The notes beneath the pieces are model-generated. The model was not told the DNA's origin, made no database searches, and saw nothing but the letters and a program-made list of their open reading frames with translations. The position numbers and the translations under genes were made by a program. DNA of 64,000 bases from Polydactylus sextarius (lineage: Eukaryota > Chordata > Actinopteri > Polynemidae): NCBI GenBank assembly GCA_016801845.1, contig CM028921.1, forward strand, positions 14,325,275 to 14,389,274, given 5' to 3'. Shown piece after piece: positions 26,400 to 38,010 of this stretch (positions are counted from its first letter, which is position 1; every line of letters starts with the position of its first letter).

Positions 26400-26640
26400 T
26401 CACTAACAGTTTCAGCTATTGTTGCATTTACAAGACCAGAGGTTATAATACACCCTCTATAGGCTGGACACTACAGTGACAAGACATGGAGGAGCTAGCT
26501 GGCTAGCATGCTAAATTTTGTAGAATTAAAACAATAGTTGGTATTCCTTCCCACATCTGGAGACAGATGTTGGTGAAGTTTCACACTGATTTTGTAATTA
26601 AACAGATTGATTGGTAAGTAAACAGCTGTTAATGCTGTTA
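26400..26640 (+). mobile_element. Unclassified dispersed repeat, copy A
   Basis: GCATTTACAAGACC, GGTTATAATACACCCTC, GGACACTACAGTGAC and a run of CTAGC motifs resemble the segment at 62520-62770. Family not recognised. Confidence 0.45.
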
Positions 26641-27414
26641 ACAATAGCAAAAACAGCTGCTTTTAGTATAGTTTAGCTTTTTAGCTGCTTTTAGCTAAAG
26701 GGTGCTTAGGGTGAATAATTGGTTCAAATTCGTTTCACTCACTTTTCAAGGTTTAAAACCTAAAAAAAAACATCTGAGTTACAGAGAGTTAAAGGAGCTC
26801 AGTACATTTCAGATACAGACAGATTTATTTTACATTTATATGTGAAGAATCACTTCATCCTACAGTCGTAGCTGCTGCTTCTGTTGGAGCCACTTTGTAC
26901 CAGAGTCGCTACAAAGACGACATGTGAGGCTGCCCCCACTGACTTTGATGAATTATAAGCGCACAGAGGAAGAACTGTTTTTAGAGTAGGAATAACCATG
27001 ACTTCAAGATGCACAGCAAGTTTCCATCATGAATATTTTCTACAAACTACAAAACAGAGATATCTCTGGAGAATTTTCACTCTGAGGGAGACCTGCTAAT
27101 GTGCTGCTGTTTTTCTTCTTCAACTCAACGCCTAAGTATTTTTAAAACCGTTATGTGTCTAAATGATTAATAGGGCCAAAATTGTTTGAAATGGGTCCAC
27201 TATTGGGCAGGAACACCATAACCAGCAACCTAAAAATGGCTGTGACAAAGCAGTTGTCCAAAGTCGAAGTCCATCCACTGAGAGGATATGAATAGGATTC
27301 CAACATAGGCAGAGATTTTTGTTCAAGAGAATGATCCTTTTTGTTTGACCTGAAACTGATGTTATATCACCACCCTGTTCTACTGGATTTTTACTGCCTC
27401 TGTTAGATTAGTAC

Positions 27415-27690
27415 TCTGTAGCTGTGTCTCAGTTCCAGAGCTGGTCTCATTGGCCGTACACATTATAGGCGGTGACTGTCTCGTTTCAAAGGCTCCTTCA
27501 AATGCAGCTGACAAATCCAGCCTTCTTTTCCTGAACTGCAAAGGCTAAACAACTGGATACTTCACAGCCTAACTAATCAAACGTAGACTTCAGAAACACA
27601 TCAAAAAAGGTCTGACCTTGGTAGATCAAGTCTTGCATAGGATGCAGCAGAGAATTGTGACACAGGTAGTGTTCTTGTATCTTCTAACAG
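27415..27690. mobile_element. hAT-like repeat fragment (tentative)
   Basis: Starts TAGCTGTGTCTCAGTTCCAG, close to the terminus of a common fish hAT-type family, with CAAAGGCTCCTTCAAATGCAG further in. The right end is unclear. Confidence 0.35.
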
Positions 27691-28463
27691 CACTGGACAA
27701 AAAAGGACCCAATTAAATTGACTTGTGTGGTGTGTGGGGATTGATAATGGTGAGTTGTATAATCAGTTCTGGTTTTCATCACTTGAGGTCATTTATCAGA
27801 CATCTTTTCACACAGTAAATACTCCCCAACACCTGTAAACATACTCTCAGGTGGATATCCCCTTTAAATCTCAATCTGAAGTGTGAATGTGGTTTAATGA
27901 TGTCCCGAGTCCTGAGAGACGTAGTTACGTCTGTCCATTAAACACCTGCCACAGTGACTGGCCAGTCAGGATCTGCTGTCAGTCAGGGCTGAGAATTTCC
28001 TTTTGTGTCTCGTCACAGTGACTTTAATGTCCTCTGGACTTGACAGAGAACCAATAAGTGTGCCAACATTGGAGGATGTAATCATTGCTCAGGCTGTGGA
28101 AATGACAGCAGCGATTTCTGACGGTAAAAGTGTCTGGGGTTGAAAGGTTTGTTTTGTAAATTTGTACGATAGATGTTGATGAGCATGTTGATTGCTTTGT
28201 TGAAGGATCCTTCAACAAGAATTATTAATACTACTATTTTGAAATAAAATATCATTTAAATTGTAAGAATACAAATCACTGCATTGTTGTTAGGCTGTCC
28301 CCGATATACACAATATAGATAAAACATAAAAAGCCTAACTTAAAAGATATCAATCTACATACAGACGTTAATCCCATGCATACATAAGATGGTTCACCAA
28401 CGTTTCACCAATCAAACACACAGTGTTGTAGGTTCTTAGCTGCATAGACAGTTCATCCACAGA

Positions 28464-29491
28464 TACAGTGGATCCAGGAAGTATTCATAGCACTTCACAT
28501 TTCCACATTTTGTCATGTTACAGCCTTATTCCATCAGGGTAGAAGGGCCTTATTCAAGGAGGTGACCAAGAACCTGATGGTTACTGTGTCAGAGCTCCAG
28601 CGTTGCTCTGTGGAGAGAGAAGAACCTTCCAGAAGGACAACCACCTCTGCAGCAATCCATCAATCAGGCCTGTATGGTAGAGTGGCCAGGCAAAAGACAC
28701 TCTAGTAAATGACAGCCGATCTGGAGTTCACTAATAGTCACCTGAAGGACTCTCAGACCATGAGAAACAAAATTCTCTAGTCTGATTAGACAGAGATTGA
28801 AGTCTTTGTTGTGAATGCTGGGGGTCATGTTTGCAGGAAACCAGGCACCACTCATCACCAGACCAATACCATCCCTACAATAAAGCATGGTGGTGGCAGC
28901 ATCATGCTGTGGGGATGTTTTTCAGCAGCAGGAACTGACAGACTAGTCAGGATATAGAGGAAAAGATGAATGTACAGAGAAATCCTGGATGAAAACTAGC
29001 TCCAGAGTTTTCTTGACCTCAGGTTCCTGTTTCAGCAGGACAACACCCTGAAGCACAGAAGATCTCAAAGGAGTGGCTTCAGGACCACTCTGTGAATGTC
29101 CTGGAGTGGCCCAGCCAGAGCCCTGACTTGAATCTGATTAACATCTCTGGAAAGACCTGGAGAAAATGGCCATGCACAGGCGTCTCCCATCCAACCTGAT
29201 GGAGCTTGAGAAGTACTGGGCAAAGAATTGAGAAGAATGGATGAAACTGCCTAAAGATAGGTGTGCTGAGTTTGTGGCATCATATTCAAAAAGACTTGAG
29301 GCTGTCATTGCTGCCAAAGGTGGATCAACAAAGTATTAAGCAAAGGCTGTGAATACTTACGTACATGTGAGGTCTGACTTTGGGGTATTGTATGTAGAAT
29401 TTTGAGGAAAGAGATGAATTTGGGATAAGGCTGTAACATGTAAAATGTGGGAAAAAATGAAGCACTGTGAATACTTCCCGGATACACTGTA
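28464..29491 (+). mobile_element. Decayed Tc1/mariner-like DNA transposon
   Basis: Both ends carry the terminal inverted repeat familiar from fish Tc1-like elements: TACAGTGGATCCAGGAAGTA on the left, and on the right the reverse complement of TACAGTGTATCCGGGAAGTA. Each end starts at a TA, the Tc1 target dinucleotide. The interior matches the 3' part of a Tc1-type transposase. The stretch GCATCATGCTGTGGGGATG corresponds to the IMLWGC block, but stops and frameshifts interrupt all frames. At about 1.03 kb it is shorter than an intact element; the 5' part of the transposase is missing. It is a dead copy. Confidence 0.9.
28700..29340 (+). pseudogene. Tc1-like transposase remnant
   Basis: Translated pieces in shifting plus-strand frames resemble the catalytic half of a Tc1 transposase: an equivalent of [11 protein letters not shown] near 28890, of the PDLNPIEHLW region near 29120-29160, and a C-terminal stretch ending GGSTKY near 29335. 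At least several stop codons and frame changes break it, so no functional protein is expected. Confidence 0.8.
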
Positions 29492-29699
29492 TATATGGAT
29501 GGACTGTCTATGCAGCTGAGAACATACAACAGTGTGTGAAACGTTGGTGAACCATCTTATGTATGCATGCATGAGATGAATGTCTGTATGTAGATTGATA
29601 TCTTTTTAGTTACGCTTTTTATGTTTTATGTATATTGTATTCTGCATCTTGCCTGTCCCATTTTTCTTTTATGGCCCTGAGTCCATAAAAGAAGCTGAG

Positions 29700-29731
29700 C
29701 TAAATAAAGTTTGATTGATTGATTGATTGAC
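29700..29731 (+). repeat. TTGA simple repeat tail
   Basis: AATAAAG is followed by four TTGA units, the typical 3' tail of a retroposed SINE/LINE copy. The body of that element was not identified. Confidence 0.4.
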
Positions 29732-30431
29732 TGTACAGACAGAGTCAGCCACAGTAGACTGAGTGTGTTCTGCTTGGTCACCATAACCTTAAAGGTATTT
29801 ACAGAAGATTAAATAATTTTAACTCAATTCTTAGAACAAAAATATTGAAATATAACAGTTCTGATGTATTCACACTCAAAGTCTGTAATGTTGACAGAGT
29901 ATCTGATCACTTCCATGATCTCTTTGACCTAGTGTTGATTAGTATAAACTGGATGAAGAGAAAAAGGTTCAGTAAATGTTGCATGTTCAAAAAGTCAGGT
30001 TGCCAAATATATTAATCGCAGAAGCTGATTGATTAAATCTGACTAGTGAAAACTTGGTCCAATGACAGCGTTTTAACCTACCAATCAACTGGATGACTGA
30101 GAACCATAGTTGTATGTAAAATGCATGTAAAATGATACAGTTTCTAAATCCTTTATGTTTACTGATCAGTTGTGTTTGTGCAGGATGTGAGCTGTTATTT
30201 ACTTAGGCCACAAGGTGATGTCAATTAATCTGATAAGTGATCAGTGGGATGGAGTGAACCTCTGGACTGCAGGCTGATATGATTAGACCCAAGGCAGTTG
30301 CTGACTAACAGGACACTGCTGACTAACAGGATGCCTAGAGTTTATTGTGACAGCACTGTGATATAAAATACATCAGCTCTCTTAGTGGGGTTAGTTAAAA
30401 GCAACTCAAATACTGAATGGTGACTTCTTAC

Positions 30432-30497
30432 CTGATGAAGTCTCCCTCCAGGGCAATGACCCGCTTGATGATCTTCTGCTGGGGGTTCCTGGGAGAC
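30432..30497 (-). CDS. immp2l: IMMP2L coding exon with the catalytic lysine region
   Basis: A minus-strand exon of 66 bases. It is preceded by TGTCCCTTCAG and followed by GTAAGA, so both splice sites are good. It encodes SPRNPQQKIIKRVIALEGD then FI, with split codons at both ends; human IMMP2L reads SPKNPEQKIIKRVIALEGD. IMMP2L is a subunit of the mitochondrial inner membrane peptidase complex, an S26-family protease that removes intermembrane-space sorting signals. In this family the lysine of IIKRV is the general base of the Ser/Lys dyad, and it is present here. The last two bases (AG) join the first base of the next exon to form Arg, in frame. The nucleophilic serine belongs to an exon further upstream. 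Confidence 0.93.
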
Positions 30498-31304
30498 CTG
30501 AAGGGACAGTTAACATATAACAAGAATTAGGCATAAAACCCAAACAGGCAAACACAAGCCAATAAAAACCAGTGAAACAAAGTGAAAACAAACCAAACGA
30601 ACCAAAGTGAAACAGCTCAGTCCCTCGTCTCATCTCTTCTTCTGTCCTCTGGTCTCTGATAATGTTTTAAACACACAGCTAGACACCTGGAATCAATCAC
30701 GATCTCTTCCATCTGTGATTCAGTGTCTTATTCAACCAGTTGCAACACTTAACAGCTCAACTATCCAAACTAATTAAAGAAATTCACAGGACAGCCTACA
30801 CATTTATACAGTACATTCAGTACACTATATATGAGGTGGATGCTACACCATCAGATTGATGTATTTGTGGACTGCAGCATGACCTTTAGATTTTACTTTT
30901 CTTAATTATAAGTGACACATTCATTTTTATTTATCTCAATTACTTAAATATAATTCATAAGCATCAGTGGCGCTAGCCGTCTTCCCTATCACAAACTCTA
31001 CGAAAAAATTTTGCCAAACATGACACCAAAACAACTTGATTGTCCCCTGGTGGCTGACTGAAATATACAATACGAGGGCAGAATTTTTCAACCAAATTGG
31101 AAAAATATCTATATTAGCACGGCCATGCCCCAAGTCTGCTGCTGATGCCACTTTAAATACTTGGAAAAGCATGTGGTTTAGTTTGTTCTTTATTGGACTA
31201 AATTAAGTGCAACCCAGGTTTTAGGAAGGAATGGGACCTGCACCAGACTGGAGCTAAACCAGGTAGATGGATCACAAATAGGCAAGAAAGGAGGAACATT
31301 TTAT

Positions 31305-31545
31305 TCAAGCGGAACTAAGCGGATACAAGCGGCTGAAATGACATTCCTCTCCAGGGTCTGGACATCAACTAAGAGTAGAGCTGTTACTCTATGGGGTGGT
31401 TCAGAAATCTGATCATGACGCTTCTTGAGTGCCTCCTGTTGGTCTTCTGAGCATGTCCAACTGGTAGTAGACTTCAGGGTTGACCTGAACACACTCTACA
31501 CATTTTATATATATATATGTATGTATATATATATAAATGTGTATA

Positions 31546-31577
<32 letters not shown>

Positions 31578-31700
31578 CAACTTCTCTGGCAATAACTCAG
31601 GAGGAGCTGGACAGTGTCTCTGGAGAGAGGGACCTTTACACTACCTTCTTGACCTGCTGCCACTGAGACCTGGATCACAGACTTGACCGTGGACAAGTCA
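31305..31700 (+). mobile_element. Rex1-like LINE 3' fragment with an internal TA tract
   Basis: Diverged text of a fish Rex1-type LINE: GACATTCCTCTCCAGGGT, ATGGGGTGGTTCAGAAATCTG, ATGACGCTTCTTGAGTGCCTCC, then after a TA tract ACTCAGGAGGAGCTGGACAG, TGGAGAGAGGGACC and GACCTGCTGCCACTGAGACC. The reading frame is destroyed. Confidence 0.6.
31504..31577. repeat. TA/TATG dinucleotide tract
   Basis: Alternating TA with interspersed GTA units. It interrupts the Rex1-like fragment, so it expanded or inserted there. Confidence 0.85.
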
Positions 31701-32515
31701 CTGCTTACTGGAGAAGAAAGCAATTTGCCTTCCAAAGTGTTTTGCAGGCATTGAATCCTGCTGCCAAACAGATGGCTCTGGATTCAAGGGTGAGGTTTGG
31801 ATTAGGACTGAGGTTTAGGTCTGGCAGTCAGGCAGTAGAGGGTGGGATGTGCCATCCATCCATTTCTCAGCTATTAACCTGTCTTGACAGCCTTCTCCTC
31901 AGAGTGTCCCAACCTGTCCATAGAGGTCCTGTCCTTTCTGAGTTAATATCCAAAGCAGTCTTTTTGTCTGAAAAACCCACTCATGGATGTCGTTTCTGTG
32001 CTGGTCTTCCACCGGTCAGGACTCATGTAAACCTTAACTTTCAGTATCTCGGGTCAATCTTAGCCTGTCATGGCGCCTTGTTATCTCAAGCTTTCCTGAA
32101 CAACTCCCACAGAAGTGACACACAGTGCTTCATCTTTCCTGTCCATCTTCCTTGTCTTACTTTGTTTCCTTCAGTTTGCGTTTTTGTTCACCCTCATCTT
32201 CATCATCTTCGCCCTCCTCATTTCCCTCTTCTTTTTCCTCCTATTGCTCTTTCTCCTACCCCACCACCACCCCCTCCTCCGTTGCCGTGGGGATACAGGG
32301 GATCATGATTGACTGACAGTTTGCTAAACCAATTGAATTCACTCGTTGCCACAGAGCTGCACACGCATTGGTTGTCTCTGGGGATCTGGAATGTATCAGA
32401 GTGTGTGTGTGTAACTGAGTGATGGATGATCTCTCCAAAAGCAGAGGAGAGGAAGGATGGAAAAACGACAAACACAAGCCATCATTCACTCTCAGTGTCT
32501 CTCAACCCACTCTGC

Positions 32516-32640
32516 TTTTCATTCCCAATCTCTCTCTCCCTCACTCTCAGTTTCTCTCTCTCTCACTCGCTCTTGCTCTCTCTCTCTCTCTCTCTCTCTT
32601 TTATCAGTGCCCCCCCCTCCTCCTCTCTCTCCCTACATCT
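32516..32640 (+). repeat. CT-rich tract upstream of the putative LRRN3 leader exon
   Basis: Repeated CTCTCT and TCTCTCTC units over about 120 bases, including a pure CT run near 32577-32600. It lies directly upstream of the proposed leader exon and could act as a GA/CT promoter element; this is inference. Confidence 0.8.
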
Positions 32641-32764
32641 CTCTGTCGCTGTGGAGAGAAGAGAGAAGACGTTTGTTCTTGGAGATACTCGAGGAAAACA
32701 GGAAAATATCTGCTGCTGCTGCTTCTGCTGGATGTTAACATGCAGCGCTGCATGCCTTAAATAA

Positions 32765-32791
32765 AACACACACACACACACACACACACAC
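32765..32791. repeat. CA microsatellite inside the putative leader exon
   Basis: CA repeat of about 13 units just after a short ORF. If transcribed it would lie in the 5' UTR. Confidence 0.9.
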
Positions 32792-32810
32792 ATTCTGTGC
32801 TGTTGCAGCC

Positions 32811-32852
32811 ATGCCAGGAATACCTGCTGAATATCTGCTGCATGGGACGTGA
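32811..32852 (+). other. Upstream ORF in the putative LRRN3 leader exon
   Basis: ATG in a favourable GCCATGC context opens a 13-codon frame (MPGIPAEYLLHGT) closed by TGA, 16 bases before the proposed splice donor. If this exon is part of the mRNA, the small frame could dampen translation of the main protein. The reading frame is real; its role is a guess. Confidence 0.3.
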
Positions 32853-33261
32853 AGAAACGCTGCTGTTGGTAAGTGTTTCATTGCTTGTATGACTTGTTTG
32901 CATGTGTGTGTGTGCGTGCGTGCGTGTGCGGAGGACTGCGGTAGTCCTTGAGAGCCGTGGCGGCTCAGCCTGTGGTTCTGACAGCTGATTTTTTTTTTTT
33001 GTCGCAGGTTTTTGAAATGTGTGCGAGGACGCTGCAGGTCCAGTCCTTTTGTATTTTTCCTTCTGTGTTGCAGTCGGTGGAGTAGTGTCACTCCACAGGT
33101 TCATCCCTCCTGAAGTCAGAGAAAGGCAAGAATGTGCAACAAGACTCAGATGAAGCAGGGTTGTGTTTTTTTTTTGGTCTTCATCAGGGGGAGAACATGC
33201 GACAAAAAGGTCCTGAGCCAGATTTACACCTCAGGGAATCACCTTAACGAGGCAGGAGGGG

Positions 33262-33292
33262 GTTGTGTGTGTGTGTTTGTGTGAGTGTGCGT
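33262..33292. repeat. GT microsatellite, imperfect
   Basis: GT units with interruptions, 0.4 kb downstream of the putative donor. Confidence 0.75.
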
Positions 33293-33689
33293 GCGCACTG
33301 GGATGCTTCCGGTGCACTAATGAGGTGAAAGTGTCCCGAGCTTCACTGGTTCAGTGTATAAGGATGAGGCGACATGAGTCAGGAGAGAGCAGCTACGTTC
33401 AGAGTTCTAACGTAGCAGGTCACAGGATTGGCTGCAGGGCGATCTGCTTTAACGTGGTGGTGGGAGGGTGGTGAGAACAGGGAATGCTCCCACCACTGCC
33501 TGCCTAATTAACCAGAACCTCCATCTCCCTCACCCCTTCCCTCCGTCCCCACGCCCTCGCTCCTGACGTGTTTCAGCCTCACTGGTGATTAACGCCATCT
33601 TTGCGTCGCATTTTTACAAAACTAGGGTTAACTTAGATGTGTGTGTATAGGGGGAGGAGGGGGGGCACAAAACTAACGCTCAGTTTTCT

Positions 33690-33770
33690 CACGTCAACAT
33701 GCAGCGGACGTCGCACTCGTAGAGACCGGTTCGACGGCCGCCGAGGCTTTAAAGATGCAGGCGGCTCTGC
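33690..33770. promoter_or_regulatory. CpG cluster downstream of the putative leader exon
   Basis: More than ten CG dinucleotides in about 80 bases (CGGACGTCGCACTCG, ACCGGTTCGACGGCCGCCGA). Such density is unusual in this window and could mark a promoter or alternative first exon. Confidence 0.3.
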
Positions 33771-34719
33771 AAATAAAACATCAGTACTCGTCCTCAATTT
33801 CAGTCACATGACTTCTCTGAAGGCTCAAACAATGTAAAGAAAATAGCCTCATTATTTTCATTGAATTGACAATAGCAGGAGACTTACTGCAAAGTAATTT
33901 AGTGCTAATTAAATAACGACAGCAGGGCTGTTTCCTCTGGATACTCACTCCTTGTATGAGTAGGAGGATGAAGAAGAGGAGGTGTTTGTAAATCAGCACA
34001 GACATGAAAATGAAAATAAGATAATAACTTTCATGTGCGGCAGCTGTAGAACAGTTTGGTGAGAATTTTTCCAGCAGAAACGTCCTCAACTTTCTCCAAC
34101 TTAGCTGCCACGAGATCCAACGGGTGTCGCCGCTTGTCCTGTGATTGGTCAACTGGTCCATGTGGAACATTTGAACTTTCTTTCAACCGAGAGCAACAAC
34201 ACGCATTCATTCGCACGTTTATTCTTTCCGTTAATGTAGAAATAAACACATCATCGTCCTTTTCATGAAATGTCAAATGGTAAAAACACAAACAAAACCT
34301 TGTTTTAGCCTTTTTGCACAAAAATGAATCTGTATATTAAGGTTTTTATGAATGTTGGTGAAACCATTAACTGATTCCTTTCACATCTGCTGCTTTGTTT
34401 GTCTTTTTCTTCCAAATACATAATTATGTGTCCAGAGACACATCGTTTTATCCATGTTTTTTCGTCTTTGATATTTGAGAATATTTAGTTTTTTTTTCTC
34501 TTTCTCTCATGTATGACTTAAATCTCTGGTGATAGCCATGTTTGTTTCTCTTGATTTACATTTTGAATCTTATCCATCTCTTGAGAATCATATCCATGTT
34601 TTTCCTCAGAATATTACAAATATTACGTTTTATAGTTTCTCTGCATTATGACTTCATGTTGTTCAATTCTACACGGAAAAGACAGACAAGTGAAGTATTT
34701 CATTTTCTTGACTATAAAA

Positions 34720-34865
34720 ATGCAGAATAGAACAGAATAGAATAGAATAGTTCTTATTTGTCTCACAAGGGGAAATGTATCTGCTTGGCAGCATAAACAA
34801 ATCACAAAAAATAGATTAACAGGAAATAAAAAAGTTAATAGAAAATAAATAAATAGTTTATATCT
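34720..34865. repeat. AATAG pentanucleotide repeat and adjoining retroposon-like tail
   Basis: AGAATAGAACAGAATAGAAT repeats followed by TTCTTATTTGTCTCACAAGG and GGGGAAAT. This junction is common at the ends of fish retroposon copies. Confidence 0.45.
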
Positions 34866-36299
34866 AAAAGAAAAAAGTGCAAGTCTCCAGAGATGAGGAG
34901 GAAGGCTTGTGGGTGCGATATATAAACATGTGTATTATATGATGCTATGATAATATAATATAATATAATAGATGTATAATGTAATAAATGCAGCTCAGGT
35001 CTTCATATCCTCACAGAGGATGTTGCCTGCGAGTCGTGTAAAAAGATGCTCAGAGGTTCTGTCCAAGCGGTTGTAAGAGGTTCATGAATTTCTCAGAAGC
35101 AGTGATATTTCCTGCGTTCAGACAGAGGCCTGAGGGAGAAGTCCTCACAAAACAAATACAGTCTGTAATAAATAGTGAAAGAAACTCATTCGTCACATAA
35201 ATGACGACGCACGCTCAGCTCCATCTCATTGTGAGAGTGCTCACAAATGGATTTAGAGCTCACTAAACTATCTGTCCTGCACTGTTTCTGCAGTCTGCAC
35301 CACCACCTCCAAGAAAAGAAAAAACCTCAGGAGCTCTCCATCATAGGAGCGCGACCATTAGTTGATAGATCTGAACGTTGCCAAAGTGCTTTTTTGGAAA
35401 ATACGACCAACAGATAATACTCAAAAACATCTTGCTCAAACCAAATCAATACTAATTCATTTTTAAGACCTCTTTATTTTAAATCCTTAAAATCTGCATT
35501 TTGTTTGGGATAATTCAAAAGTCGGTGATGATGTATCTGCCAGAAACAAACAGAGACTCTGGTGCTGAGTGGAGACAGACTATACCATTGAACTTTACGC
35601 CGATCATCTGCGTTTCACGATGTTTTCATGTTTTTTGCGCACATTTTAGAGAATACGACAAGTTTGGATGACAATATTCAATATTTCCAGCTGTTATGAG
35701 GCTTGGAAGAATGTCGAGTCGAACTAAAACTAAAAGTCTACATGGTGATTTTCTACATTGGGCTTTTTGTCAATAAATCCCAAGAGGTGACTAAAACCAC
35801 CGGCGAATGTCTCCCACTAACAAGCACAATGTGCATGTTATCCCTCTGAGCTCCGCTGTCGTCTAAAAACTATTAAAAACACAGTGAGCTACACTGTTGC
35901 AGAGGCTGACATATTCCTTCATCACCGCGAACACACACACGTCGTCCTGCTGCCCCAAATACTCACCGAGCTGCCAAATGAGGATTAATCCAACTCTGAA
36001 AATAACCAGCCCACGGAAAAAAAGTTTTTATCTGATGATTGTGCATCTCGTGATGTCTGTAAAAATTACATCCAAGTTACATCAAAGACTTTGCTTGGGT
36101 CTCATCAATGTAGTGGTGTAAAACGAGGAAATCAGATGATTCATGTTGGTCCCATGTCTAGAACCAGTTCCATGATTATCCCCTAAACTGGGACCAGCAC
36201 AGGTCCACATAACTGGCTGGTCCAGAAGTTGTAGCCACTGATGTCAGCAGCTACGGTGAGAAATTATCTGCCATTTCAGAAAATACAAAACCTTACATT

Positions 36300-36490
36300 T
36301 TTGATCCATCCATTATCAATGCTGCTTAACATTTAAGGCTTGTGAGACCTGGATAGTTCACTGTAGCATCACAGAGCTGACATATATAGACAAACAGACG
36401 TTCCACACATAAAGACCCAGCTCAGGTTCCAGCCCAGAACTCTTGATGACTGTGCTAACCACTGCACTGCCGTACTGCCATGCCAAGCAC
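36300..36490 (-). mobile_element. L2-like tail, reverse orientation
   Basis: Begins GATCCATCCATTATC and ends with GTGCTAACCACTGCACTGCC, both characteristic of this tail family in reverse orientation. The middle is diverged. Confidence 0.55.
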
Positions 36491-37859
36491 AATGGAAAGA
36501 CTTAATGATGAGTTAATGAGTTAATTCATACAAAGAAAGGGTAAACCAGGTCCATTCTATTGGGTATAATTTATTTCCCTTACAAAATATCTAAACTTCT
36601 GCTGCAAAATGATCTTCTTTTGAGGGTTATTGACTGAACTGTTGACTACATGATGTTCATTTCTCAAACTCAAAGACCACTGACATGTTTTGTGATTTCA
36701 TTTAGATGGATTTGTTGTAACATGGTTGTTACCATATGAGGAAAGAATAAAAGGAAATGTTCAAAATTTCACAGTTGATAAATGAGCTATAGATAGATAG
36801 ACAAATAGATGCAGAATTGATCAAAGTCAATGTTCCTGCTTGTTGGTAAATAGTGGTATAATAAATGCAATATTTCCTGCATGGCTACTACAATATGTCC
36901 AGTATATACAGCTCTATATGACATCATTAACTCTTAAGCTCTTGCATCAAAACACTGTTTCATTTCCCTGTTAATGTGAGTTTTAGTGTAAAGTGAATCT
37001 GTGTGATCTGTGCAGAGATGCATCGGTAGCGTCAGAGTTAACACCTGAAAGCGAGTCTGCAAATATTCTGCAGCAGCAGCTCCGTTAGTTTCTGTATTCA
37101 GTGACCTGTCAGAGCCGATATAAAAACCCATCTGCTGCCGCCGCACAGGTGACTGCGGTTTTCCACATGCACCGTCACAAAGCAACGCACAGAGGTCACG
37201 CTGTCAAACTTAATGTGTTTACTGCAAAATCGTCTGTTTTTATTGTATATGTGAGAGTAATTAGCAGTAGATGGGCGGCTGATTAAATAGAGAAGTGTGA
37301 CTCGTGGGAGTGAAGGATGAGTGTGAAACTCTAATGCCAGCAATGCTAACAAGGAGCGTGTGCTGTATAGGAAGACAGGAGGAGGAACAAACCAGCTGAG
37401 GGGACTCGCGTGGGACTGGTTTAATAGTAAATCAATGGGGGATTGAGGGAGGACAGAGAAAAGGGAAGGAGGAGGGGGAGTTAATGGAGAAGTGTTGATG
37501 TCTTGATGTTTTGGCAAAATGCTATTTCCAGTTTAATGCCAATAACACCCAGAGAAATCAATTAAAGAGAAGTAGCAGGGACATGTTCTGTTCTAAACTG
37601 CCGGTGATGATATCGATTGTAAACCTACTGATCAAATCTGATCCATATCGTCACATCTAGTTAACTTCATTAACCCATTCCTGCTTGAATGCAAAAGGCT
37701 GGTGATTCTATTCACGTTCTAGGACACAAAACCGTCAGAATTCATTCTAAATGAGTTGCATGAAAAACTAAGCACTGAAATCTCCATGAGAGACGATGTA
37801 TTGCATGATTCATCAATTCATGTTGAGTCTCAGAGGCAGCAGGTCATCAGGTCAGTCCA

Positions 37860-38010
37860 AGTGTCCAGAGACACTGTCTAGTTCCTCCTGGAGGATCCTG
37901 AGATGTTCCCAGGCTAGATGAGATAATTAATCTCTGTGGTCTACCCTAAAGTCTCCAACCAGGTGGATGTGCCCAAAACATATAAACCAAACACTTATTC
38001 TAGAGAGTCT
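37860..38010 (-). mobile_element. Rex1-like LINE fragment, reverse orientation
   Basis: TTCCTCCTGGAGGATCCTGA, GATGTTCCCAGGCTAG and CCAGGTGGATGTGCCC are the reverse complement of the same LINE region as at 31305. Degenerate. Confidence 0.5.

Larger units (their letters stand above)
28307..29640. repeat. Long inverted repeat (palindromic element) flanking the Tc1-like copy
   Basis: Left arm 28307-28463 and right arm 29492-29640 are reverse complements with few differences. Shared blocks include ATAAAACATAAAAAG, GATATCAATCTACATACAGA, ATAAGATGGTTCACCAACG and GCTGCATAGACAG. Without the Tc1 copy the arms form a hairpin of about 150 bp with a small TA-containing loop. This is the structure of a palindromic MITE or foldback element that was hit in its loop. 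Confidence 0.8.
14957..30431 (-). other. immp2l: Penultimate intron of IMMP2L
   Basis: A 15.5-kb intron between two exons whose split Arg codon rejoins exactly. It contains a perfect hairpin at 16098-16133, tRNA-derived SINE remnants near 18750 and 19660, L2-like tails, GT and CA microsatellites and the Tc1-in-palindrome structure at 28307-29640. No coding sequence was recognised. Confidence 0.85.
32640..32868 (+). other. Putative first (non-coding) exon of the LRRN3-like gene
   Basis: The segment ends in TTG|GTAAGTGT, a near-consensus splice donor at 32868/32869 on the plus strand. It lies in the same orientation as the LRRN3-like gene, 12.85 kb before that gene's acceptor. It follows a long CT-rich tract of promoter-proximal type. 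It contains short ORFs only: a six-codon frame from 32740, and a 13-codon frame at 32811-32852 whose ATG is preceded by GCC. The left boundary is not determined and is given only approximately. Joining this exon to 45719 is an inference from donor, acceptor, strand and distance; another first exon is possible. Confidence 0.4.

Noticed and set aside
31742..32308. A 188-codon plus-strand open frame ending in a proline run
   Set aside because: It starts inside or next to a LINE-like fragment and ends in a CT/CCA-rich tract. The protein is low complexity and matches no family I know.
32418..32793. Overlapping frames on both strands in the CT/CA-rich promoter area
   Set aside because: They are Ser-Leu or Val-Cys runs from microsatellites, and no single frame is preferred.
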